A stretch of 64,000 bases of DNA from Peribacillus alkalitolerans. Its GTDB lineage: Bacteria; Bacillota; Bacilli; Bacillales; DSM-1321. The position numbers and the translations under genes were made by a program. The DNA lies in the NCBI RefSeq assembly GCF_010882125.1, contig NZ_JAAGVZ010000002.1, positions 62,001 through 126,000 of the forward strand, given 5' to 3'. Numbering within the stretch: the first letter of the stretch is position 1; each line of letters starts with the position of its first letter. This document shows positions 16,410 through 23,588 of this stretch, piece after piece. The notes under the pieces are model-generated. The model saw only the letters and a list, made by a program, of their open reading frames with translations, ran no database searches and was not told the DNA's origin.

Positions 16410-17021
16410 ATGAAGAAAATAGTATTATCATCAGTTTTAGCATTTACACTTCTATTCCCATCTATGGCATTAGGTGCGGGGACATATAAAGTAGTTAGCG
16501 GTGATACATTATGGAAGATTGCCGTCAAGAATCAGGTTGGGGTTACTGAACTAATTAAAGCGAATCCACAACTTAGTAACCCGAATATGATTAATGTTGG
16601 TCAATCTATTAATATACCTTCTACTTCTACTGCGAACCAAACTGTTGAACAACAGGTAGTAAGCTTGGTAAACCAAGAAAGAGCAAAAGTTGGTCTACCT
16701 GCATTAAAGTCTGATTGGGAGCTTGCTAGAGTTGCTCGTTATAAATCAGAGGATATGAGAGACAAAAATTATTTTGATCACAATAGCCCAACTTACGGAA
16801 CACCTTTTCAAATGATGAAGTCATTTGGAATTAGTTATAGTTATGCAGGTGAGAATATCGCAGCAGGACAAACAACCGCTCAAGCTGTAATGACTGCCTG
16901 GATGAACAGCCCTGGTCATAAAGCAAATATTCTTAGCAAGAATTTTACTACCATTGGAGTAGGATATGCTAAGGGTGGATCATATGGCCACTACTGGACA
17001 CAACAATTCATCAGTAAATAA
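16410..17021 (+). CDS. secreted LysM-CAP (SCP/YkwD-like) protein
   Basis: 203 residues: Sec signal peptide (residues 1-22, ending MALGAG), one LysM peptidoglycan-binding repeat (~25-70, YKVVSGDTLWKIAVKNQVGV), and a C-terminal CAP/SCP domain (~80-203) with HNSPTYGTPFQMMKSFG, AGENIAAGQ and WMNSPGHKANIL motifs. This arrangement is common in Bacillus cell wall or spore-associated proteins (YkwD and SafA-like families). Ribosome site AGGGAGG upstream; own terminator downstream. Probable cell-wall or spore-coat location; biochemical role unknown. Confidence 0.92.
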   Translation: MKKIVLSSVLAFTLLFPSMALGAGTYKVVSGDTLWKIAVKNQVGVTELIKANPQLSNPNMINVGQSINIPSTSTANQTVEQQVVSLVNQERAKVGLPALKSDWELARVARYKSEDMRDKNYFDHNSPTYGTPFQMMKSFGISYSYAGENIAAGQTTAQAVMTAWMNSPGHKANILSKNFTTIGVGYAKGGSYGHYWTQQFISK

Positions 17022-17025
17022 AGAA

Positions 17026-17053
17026 CAAAAAGGCAGCATTTAGCTGCCTTTTT
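17026..17053 (+). terminator. terminator after LysM-CAP gene
   Basis: AAAAAGGCAGC ATTTA GCTGCCTTTTT immediately downstream of the stop codon. Confidence 0.9.
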
Positions 17054-17118
17054 CTATTGTAACTATTTGTTAAACTAACAATATTTTCGTCGAGTTTGCT
17101 TTGAAGCCATGGCTCATT

Positions 17119-17661
17119 TTATAAATTTAATAGAACTTGTTCGGTAGTAACAATGGTAGCAAATTCTTCATTCAGATTGACCATCGTCATATTATGAATG
17201 GTATCTGCGCTATAAATGGTTCCATCTGGTCCTTTTCTATCAAATGTTGCTGTAGCGTCTGTAACTAAATACGTATTAAATCCTAGATTTCCTGACATTC
17301 TGGTCGTCGTTTCAACACAATGATTGGTGGTTAATCCAACTATTACTACAGTTTCAATTTGACGCTCTCTTAAACTGCATTCTAAATTGGTTCCAATAAA
17401 TGAGCTATTGACCACTTTCCGGATGACTGGCTCTTCAGGTAATGGCTTTACTAAATCTTTAAAATCATGCGCCGGTTTGTAAGTGCCTTCAACGTGCTGA
17501 ATGTGGAATATGGGGCGATTAGTCGCTCTCCATTGTTCTAATAATGAAGAAATATTTTCTTCTGCTTGCGGATTATTTCTATTCCCCCACCGTGGCTCGT
17601 TAAAGAATTTTTGAACATCAATGATAATTAAGGCTGTATTATTTGGTAATTTATTCATCAT
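17119..17661 (-). CDS. isochorismatase-family cysteine hydrolase
   Basis: 180-residue hydrolase with the Asp-Lys-Cys triad: D in ALIIIDVQKFF, K in PVIRKVVNSSF and C in GLTTNHCVETTTRM. Relatives include nicotinamidases, N-carbamoylsarcosine amidases and unassigned hydrolases; the substrate cannot be named. The frame extends upstream, but GGGGG precedes ATG 17661 (ATG 17658 follows directly). It lies next to an Lrp/AsnC regulator on the same strand, which may control it. Confidence 0.88.
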   Translation of the reverse strand: MMNKLPNNTALIIIDVQKFFNEPRWGNRNNPQAEENISSLLEQWRATNRPIFHIQHVEGTYKPAHDFKDLVKPLPEEPVIRKVVNSSFIGTNLECSLRERQIETVVIVGLTTNHCVETTTRMSGNLGFNTYLVTDATATFDRKGPDGTIYSADTIHNMTMVNLNEEFATIVTTEQVLLNL

Positions 17662-17802
17662 TCTGATTCCCCCTTTGGATGATTTCATTGTACATCACCA
17701 CAAAAGAAGACTTAATGATGAAACAAAGGTAGTTTTGAAGCCTTACCTTTAATATCAAGTTATTTTTTAATTTTCACCTTTAAAAGATAACTGTGGAACT
17801 TT

Positions 17803-18225
17803 TTATGTTATGACAGCCGATTCAATGGGTGAAGACAGGACCAATAACGTGGAGGATTTTCCGTATTGCATGGTTGAGTCAATAAACTGCTCGAGTGATT
17901 GAACGGATGAAGTAACTAGCTTTACTAAATAACTGTACTTCCCTGCTAATCTGTGACATTCAACAACATCAGGGTATCCTTTGCAAAATTCAACAAACTG
18001 TTTGCATCTTTCAGTATCAAACAGAATATAGGCTGAGATTATTTTATCAAGTTTATGTGGATCGACGGTAATCGTATAATTCTTGATGACCCCACGGTCT
18101 TCTAACTTTTTGACTCGTTCGGTGGCTGCTGGGGCAGTTAAACCAACGACTTTGCCTAATTCAGTCATCGTTTTTCTTCCGTTCAATTGCAATTCTAAAA
18201 GAATCTTCTTATCTACCTCATCCAT
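17803..18225 (-). CDS. Lrp/AsnC family transcriptional regulator
   Basis: 140 residues: N-terminal helix-turn-helix (residues ~1-60, LQLNGRKTMTELGKVVGLT and APAATERVKKLEDRGVI) and C-terminal RAM/AsnC ligand domain (~65-140; VVECHRLAGKYSYLVKL contains the GxxD/Y-type effector loop). Expected to sense an amino acid. Monocistronic, 142 bases upstream of the isochorismatase-like gene in the same direction. The direct target is unknown. Confidence 0.92.
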   Translation of the reverse strand: MDEVDKKILLELQLNGRKTMTELGKVVGLTAPAATERVKKLEDRGVIKNYTITVDPHKLDKIISAYILFDTERCKQFVEFCKGYPDVVECHRLAGKYSYLVKLVTSSVQSLEQFIDSTMQYGKSSTLLVLSSPIESAVIT

Positions 18226-18464
18226 ATTACCATCTCCCTACATGATTTAGTTTCATTCCTTTAATTATTGTGTATGCATGATTGGCATACCTGTAATTTG
18301 CATAATGAGGGATTGAATATCAGGAATATTATACCAATAATATTGGGATTAATGAGATAATAAATATTTTTTTATTAATCTTTTCTGTATTACCAATACT
18401 ATAACTAGATGTTGTTAAAAGTATATTTTTTCTATATTAAGTTTCATGATAGGCGGACCAAAAA

Positions 18465-19733
18465 ATGAGTATTTTCATTGAAGATTTTCAAACATTTTTA
18501 TTAAATACTTTTTTTGTTTTTACCTTTTTCTTTTTATATACAAAAATAATAGAAAAAAAATTGAATCCTTTAATAAATGAACTATTAATCATTATTATTT
18601 CTGGAACCTCTATTCTTCTTTCTATGAGTTTTCCAATCCACTTGTCTGAAGGTAATATCTTTGATATGCGTCAAGTTCCTTTTATTATTGGATCATTATA
18701 CGGGGGAAGAAGAGTTGCCATTTCTTTATTTATAATCCTTATAGGATTTCGTTATCATTTAGATGGTTCGGGTTTTTATGGGGCATTATTGGTTAATATT
18801 CTCCTCCTTATAACATTATGGTTAATAATTCCCCCTTTTAATAAAACCGTAAATATGAAAAAAAGAATCTATTTGGCTACGCTCGCCTCATTATTAGGGT
18901 TAATATTTTTAGTCGTTTTAGTTTTTTTATTTTTCTCAGATATTGTTAACCAAAGATATTTATCCTTTTTGATCCCTTTCTTCCTAGTCCAATCTATAGC
19001 TATCATATTATTCGTAAATTTTATAGAAAAATCTAAATCAAATGCGGCAGTTGCTAGGGAGATTAGAAAACTTGAAAAATTAAAGACAGTTACTGACATG
19101 GGGGCAAGTATTGCACATGAAATTAGGAATCCTCTTACAGTTACTAAAGGATTTATTCAATTAATGAGGGATCCTAATTTAACTGACGAAGAGAAAAAAC
19201 GTTATATAGATTTCGCTATAGGTGAATTAGATCGAGCTGAACACATCATTTCTGATTATTTAACATTTGCAAAACCAACTTTGGAAAATATTGAGATTCT
19301 TGAGATGAATAAGCAACTGGATTATATCATTCAAATTGTAAATCCATATGCAACCATGAACAATGTTCAATTTGAAGTCCAAAACGAAGAAGATATATAT
19401 GTTGCTGGAGAAAAACAAAAGCTTCAACAATGCATGGTTAATATTATAAAAAATGGCATTGAAGCAATGGATTCTGGTGGAGTAATTGAGATAACTTTAA
19501 AGAAAATAAATGGAGTTGCTCAACTAATAGTCAGAGATTCAGGTGTAGGGATGAATGAAGAACAAATAGAGCGGTTGGGTACCCCATTTTATTCTACAAA
19601 GGACAAAGGAACTGGACTTGGCACCATGGTAATCTATAGTATTGTCAAAGCTATGCGAGGAGAAATTAAGGTAGAAAGTGAAGTTGGAAAAGGAACCTGC
19701 TTCATTATAAATGTACCTTTAGTTGATAAATAA
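18465..19733 (+). CDS. KinB-like multi-TM sporulation-type sensor histidine kinase
   Basis: 422-residue orphan kinase. Six or so TM segments occupy residues 1-190 in a LytS/KinB-like membrane domain (MRQVPFIIGSLYGGRRVAI), followed by HisKA with H218 in AHEIRNPLTVTKGFIQLM and a HATPase domain with IKNGIEA, RDSGVGM and GTGLGTMVIYSIV boxes. The closest described type is KinB of Bacillus, which phosphorylates Spo0F. No cognate regulator alongside. The ribosome site (AGGCGG) is weaker than its neighbours'. A hairpin terminator follows. Confidence 0.9.
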   Translation: MSIFIEDFQTFLLNTFFVFTFFFLYTKIIEKKLNPLINELLIIIISGTSILLSMSFPIHLSEGNIFDMRQVPFIIGSLYGGRRVAISLFIILIGFRYHLDGSGFYGALLVNILLLITLWLIIPPFNKTVNMKKRIYLATLASLLGLIFLVVLVFLFFSDIVNQRYLSFLIPFFLVQSIAIILFVNFIEKSKSNAAVAREIRKLEKLKTVTDMGASIAHEIRNPLTVTKGFIQLMRDPNLTDEEKKRYIDFAIGELDRAEHIISDYLTFAKPTLENIEILEMNKQLDYIIQIVNPYATMNNVQFEVQNEEDIYVAGEKQKLQQCMVNIIKNGIEAMDSGGVIEITLKKINGVAQLIVRDSGVGMNEEQIERLGTPFYSTKDKGTGLGTMVIYSIVKAMRGEIKVESEVGKGTCFIINVPLVDK

Positions 19734-19808
19734 TGGGCGAATAATCAGATTCATATAGTTAATAGCAACAAAGAGAAATATAGAGCTACACAGAAAATGA
19801 AAATAATA

Positions 19809-19858
19809 AGTACATACATCAACTAATAAAGACATTGATATATGTACTTTTCTATTTT
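19809..19858 (+). terminator. terminator after KinB-like kinase
   Basis: Stem AAGTACATACATCAA / TTGATATATGTACTT followed by TTCTATTTTC. Confidence 0.75.
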
Positions 19859-19912
19859 CCATAACATTTTGTGTAATAAAGTTATCATTCAATTAGATTT
19901 AAATTCACTTTT

Positions 19913-20347
19913 CTATTTGTGATTAAATAAATAAAGTGAGACAAAAAGCAATATGATGGCAGTAAGTTTCTTTCCGTCAATTGGGATTTTGACTCCTCCA
20001 AAAAGTCCGAAATGGTCAAGAATTGCACCAATAATAATTTGCCCAGCAATTACTGCTATTAATGTAGGGGCAACACCTATTTTTGGGACAACGAAAACCA
20101 TTACTGTCACATAAAAGGCTCCGAGTAATCCTCCTAATAGTTGCCATTTAGGAACAGACTGTACAGCAAGGAAATTTCCTTTACCAAAGAATAAAACAAG
20201 AAGAAATAATAGTACTGTACCAATTAAGAAAGAAATAAATGCCCCTTCAATAGCTCCAACTTTTTTTCCTAATCCACCGTTAATTTGAGCTTGAAAGGCA
20301 ACAGCGAAACCACCTAACAATGCAAGTATTGGAAAAATAAATTTCAA
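19913..20347 (-). CDS. YdcZ (DUF606) family DMT-type membrane protein
   Basis: 144 residues with five hydrophobic segments; LALLGGFAVAFQAQINGGLG near the N-terminus and KWQLLGGLLGAFYVTVMVF are DUF606 hallmarks (half-size drug/metabolite transporter superfamily). The first in-frame ATG is at 20431, but that leader is basic and unlike the family; a TTG at 20347 has GAGGAG eight bases upstream and gives the expected length, so it is chosen. These proteins often work as pairs; no partner gene is adjacent. Transported substrate unknown. Confidence 0.8.
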   Translation of the reverse strand: MKFIFPILALLGGFAVAFQAQINGGLGKKVGAIEGAFISFLIGTVLLFLLVLFFGKGNFLAVQSVPKWQLLGGLLGAFYVTVMVFVVPKIGVAPTLIAVIAGQIIIGAILDHFGLFGGVKIPIDGKKLTAIILLFVSLYLFNHK

Positions 20348-20542
20348 TCGATTTGCTCCTCTTCTATATCTTCTACTGGGATATATCCTCAAAGTCATTA
20401 TATAACATTCCAATAGATTGGATAGCTTCAAAACGTTTGCTGTTTATTAAAAGAAACGTCTTGATTTTTGACATTTATCAAATTTTATTTATATCAAGAC
20501 AAAAAAAACGGGAAAAGAGTAAAAACTCCCTTCCCTTCCTTA

Positions 20543-20707
20543 CTATTTCGATTTTTTATTAAGCCCTTCTCTTGCCGCACCATGATCAGCTAATTCATTG
20601 GAAAATTCTTCTGTCACTCGGTTTGGATCAATTTTTAAGTTCTTTGGTGTTTGGGGTAAAGAACCTTTGTTGTTACTTGAAGATGTGTGGTTGTTTCCTC
20701 TTCCCAT
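20543..20707 (-). CDS. small YfhD-like protein (54 aa)
   Basis: A 54-codon gene with an excellent AAGGAGGAG ribosome site. The protein begins MGRGNNHTSSSN, continues GSLPQTPKNLKIDPNR and ends with VTEEFSNELADHGAARE. The MGR start, LPQTPKNLK centre and EELADxxxxE tail recall YfhD-family proteins of Bacillus, small hydrophilic proteins linked with spores. Function unknown. A short terminator-like inverted repeat follows the stop. Confidence 0.72.
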   Translation of the reverse strand: MGRGNNHTSSSNNKGSLPQTPKNLKIDPNRVTEEFSNELADHGAAREGLNKKSK

Positions 20708-20846
20708 ATTGACTCCTCCTTATAATATTTGTTCCATAATAGTATTGGTTAAGTTCGACACTTTTTATGTTGAAAAATAAAAAGTGTCTTAAATCATATG
20801 CAAGTGCAAATACTAACCATTGGAATCTCACAAGGAGGGTTTGGAT

Positions 20847-22043
20847 ATGATTCACATTTTTTCTCACAATGATTTAGATGGACAATCTTGTGGAATGCTT
20901 TGCAGACTCGCTTATGGAGAGGAATCCGTAAAAGTGACATATTGTTCGCATGACACGATCAATCCAAGAGTCTCCCACTTTTTAGACGAACATAAGGATA
21001 ACGAACATACTTTGTACATAACGGACATTGCAGTGAATGACGATGTAGCCAAAAAAATTGAAACCTATTTTGTTGCTGGACATTCAATTCATTTAATTGA
21101 TCATCATGCAACCGCATTCCATTTGAATAGCTACAATTGGGCAAAGGTAATAGACAAATCTAATGACGGAAAACTCACCTCTGCAACTTCCCTTTTATAT
21201 GAGCATCTTATTGAAAAAGGTGTATTAAATGATAGGGGTGCCCTTAAGGAATATGTGGAACTTGTAAGGCAATACGATACGTGGGAATGGTTTGAAAATG
21301 ATAACATCGATGCAAAGCGACTGAATGATTTATTTTACCTACTTCCACCAGGGGAATTTGAAAATAAAATCCAAGTTAGACTGCAGAATGATCCTAATTT
21401 TGCTTTTAATGATATTGAAACGGCAATTCTGACAATGGAAGAAGATCGGAGAAATGCCTATATTCGGAGGAAACAAAGGCAGATGGTTGAAACGTGGCAT
21501 GAGTATTCCACCAAGGAATCAAAAGGAAGATACCGAATTGGAATCGTCCATGCAGAAAACCACCAATCAGAATTGGGAAATGAATTAAACCGAAATAATC
21601 CGCACTTAGATCTAATTGTTTTGATTAATATTGGTACAAAACGAGTTGGTTTCCGTACCATCCATGACCAGGTAAATGTTTCATTATTTGCGAAACAGTA
21701 TGGTGGGGGCGGACATCCAAAAGCATCTGGTGGGACTCTGACAAAAGAAGGGTTTGAGCATTTTGTTACCCCTGCCTTTGAAATTTGGCCCCGAAAGCAA
21801 GATGCTCATGATAACAGCCAAAACACGAAAGTAAATCCTCATGGAACGTTTTACATGAATCATGATAAGGAAGTAACGAGCATTCATCTTCAAAAGGATA
21901 ATGAATGGAAAATTCTACACAAAAAAGATTGGATGAAGGAGGTCTTTCCCACTTTCGAAAAGGCAGAAATATATGTGAAAAGACATTACAATTCTTGGTT
22001 AATGGAAGATGAAGAATATAATAAACTTCAAATTAAACATTAA
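20847..22043 (+). CDS. nrnB: DHH/DHHA1 phosphoesterase, nanoRNase NrnB-like
   Basis: 398 residues. N-terminal DHH domain with FSHNDLDGQSC, a central IDHHATAFH metal-binding motif, and C-terminal DHHA1 domain with YGGGGHPKASGGTL. The length and the opening MIHIFSHNDLDG fit Bacillus NrnB (YngD), which degrades 2-5-nt RNAs and pAp, rather than the shorter NrnA. The frame extends nine codons upstream, but AAGGAGGG precedes ATG 20847. Monocistronic with a hairpin terminator. Confidence 0.88.
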   Translation: MIHIFSHNDLDGQSCGMLCRLAYGEESVKVTYCSHDTINPRVSHFLDEHKDNEHTLYITDIAVNDDVAKKIETYFVAGHSIHLIDHHATAFHLNSYNWAKVIDKSNDGKLTSATSLLYEHLIEKGVLNDRGALKEYVELVRQYDTWEWFENDNIDAKRLNDLFYLLPPGEFENKIQVRLQNDPNFAFNDIETAILTMEEDRRNAYIRRKQRQMVETWHEYSTKESKGRYRIGIVHAENHQSELGNELNRNNPHLDLIVLINIGTKRVGFRTIHDQVNVSLFAKQYGGGGHPKASGGTLTKEGFEHFVTPAFEIWPRKQDAHDNSQNTKVNPHGTFYMNHDKEVTSIHLQKDNEWKILHKKDWMKEVFPTFEKAEIYVKRHYNSWLMEDEEYNKLQIKH

Positions 22044-22050
22044 CAATGCA

Positions 22051-22080
22051 AAGGGCCGATCAATTCGTGATCCGGCCCTT
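22051..22080 (+). terminator. terminator after nrnB
   Basis: AAGGGCCG.ATCA / TGATCCGGCCCTT hairpin followed by ATTTCTT. Confidence 0.75.
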
Positions 22081-22085
22081 ATTTC

Positions 22086-22394
22086 TTACATTTTATTATA
22101 TACACTATCAAGCTTGCTTTTCATATTGGACTTTTTATCTCTTCGGTCATCAATACGGATATTTGTTGCTATTCGCATGATTCCTTTATTAAATACTACT
22201 TCATGAAGTGCTTGGACTGTTTCAAATAATACAGGAAGCTCACCTTCAATAATTGTACTCATGGGAGTAAGTTGAAACTCTATTCCTTTTTCTTCCTGGT
22301 ATGATTTTAATACCTTTTGAATCTCCGCTACATAATCACTAACGCTTGTAGTCTCTGTTCCAATGGGGATAATGGTTATATCAACAATTGCCAT
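22086..22394 (-). CDS. MTH1187 family thiamine-binding protein (YqgV-like)
   Basis: 102 residues. Starts MAIVDITIIPIGTETTSVSDYV and contains FQLTPMSTIIEGELPVLFE, the signature of the MTH1187/YkoF-like ferredoxin-fold family (DUF77), which binds thiamine or HMP-like pyrimidines in solved members. Bacillus YqgV is the same size. It follows yebC-family gene in the same direction with a terminator in between, so it is likely a separate transcript. Physiological role is unclear. Confidence 0.88.
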   Translation of the reverse strand: MAIVDITIIPIGTETTSVSDYVAEIQKVLKSYQEEKGIEFQLTPMSTIIEGELPVLFETVQALHEVVFNKGIMRIATNIRIDDRRDKKSNMKSKLDSVYNKM

Positions 22395-22444
22395 AATAGC
22401 ACCACTTTCTTTTAATTAGTAAAACTTTATGGAGGCTAAATAAA

Positions 22445-22468
22445 CAGACCTATAAACAAATAGGTCTG
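22445..22468 (-). terminator. terminator after YebC-family gene
   Basis: Perfect CAGACCTAT / ATAGGTCTG stem followed on the minus strand by TTTATTT. Confidence 0.8.
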
Positions 22469-22477
22469 CTCTAAAAG

Positions 22478-23197
22478 TTATTCACCTAATTCGACATTAT
22501 GGTAAACACGCTGTACATCTTCCAAATCCTCTAATGCATCAATTAATTTTTCAAACTGAACCTGTGCATCTTCGGAAAGTGTAATTTCATTTTGTGCAAG
22601 CATAGTTATTTCTGCTACAGTAAAATCTATAATTCCGACATTTTTAAATGCCTCTTGTACTGCATGGAACTGTTCCGGCTCTGCATAAATAATGACTACT
22701 TCATCTTCTTCCAGAATGTCACGTACATCTAAATCTGCTTCCATTAAAATTTCAAGGGCTTCCTCAGCTGTTTTCCCTTCAATTCCAAAAACAGCAGTTG
22801 CATCGAACATGTAGGATACAGAACCACTTACTCCCATGTTCCCACCATTTTTACCAAATGCTGCACGAACGTTAGACGCTGTACGGTTTACGTTATTTGT
22901 CAGTGCATCAACAATCACCATGGAGCCATTCGGTCCAAATCCTTCATAACGAAGCTCAGCGTAGTTTTCATCGGATCCGCCTTTTGCTTTATCAATTGCG
23001 CGATCAATGATCATTCTTGGTACATTATACGTCTTAGCACGCTCTAGTACGAATTTTAATGCCTGGTTTGATTCAGGATTTGGTTCACCTTGCTTTGCTG
23101 CTACATAAATTTCAAGTGCGAACTTAGAATAAACACGACTCGTATTAGCGTCCTTTGACGCTTTTTTTTCTTTAATATTGTTCCATTTGCGGCCCAT
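22478..23197 (-). CDS. YebC/PmpR family regulator (YeeN-type)
   Basis: 239 residues. [20 protein letters not shown] and the central [20 protein letters not shown] and [19 protein letters not shown] segments are definitive for the YebC/PmpR family. The MGRKWNNI start (instead of MAGHSKW) marks the YeeN branch that exists beside YrbC in Bacilli. YebC-family proteins have been described both as transcriptional regulators and, for one branch, as translation factors that relieve ribosome stalling; which applies here is open. An in-frame GTG three codons upstream is less likely. Confidence 0.92.
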   Translation of the reverse strand: MGRKWNNIKEKKASKDANTSRVYSKFALEIYVAAKQGEPNPESNQALKFVLERAKTYNVPRMIIDRAIDKAKGGSDENYAELRYEGFGPNGSMVIVDALTNNVNRTASNVRAAFGKNGGNMGVSGSVSYMFDATAVFGIEGKTAEEALEILMEADLDVRDILEEDEVVIIYAEPEQFHAVQEAFKNVGIIDFTVAEITMLAQNEITLSEDAQVQFEKLIDALEDLEDVQRVYHNVELGE

Positions 23198-23588
23198 TAT
23201 TAACACTCGCTTTCAACATTATATCTACAATATGTAAATTGCAATATCCCCATAGTTTGGAGATGGCATTCATACATTCGATAATATTATACCGCAAATA
23301 CAAAGTTTGTTAAGTGTTTAATCATCTAAATAGAGATTCTCAACCGTAGTTGATACATTTTTAGACTCTATCATTTTGTACCTCTTAGTAATAAAACAGA
23401 TAAAAATATGGAAAACTATACCACTATTATTACAAGGAGTAATCATTTTGTATCCAAATTGAAAGTAAATTGAAATCCTCTTCATAATGGAACTTTGTTA
23501 AAATACATGGATGGAAACGGGAAGATATTCGTAGAATTGTTGTAGCCCTATTCTTAACTATGTGAAAATCAAACATCGGGGGATCGAC
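23198..23588. other. divergent promoter region, no gene seen
   Basis: 391 AT-rich bases between the YebC-family gene (-) and the TPR/pseudo-GTPase gene (+). It must contain both promoters; a TTAAAAT element near 23498 is a candidate -10 for the rightward gene. I found no ORF with a ribosome site, hairpin or repeat worth calling. Confidence 0.5.
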
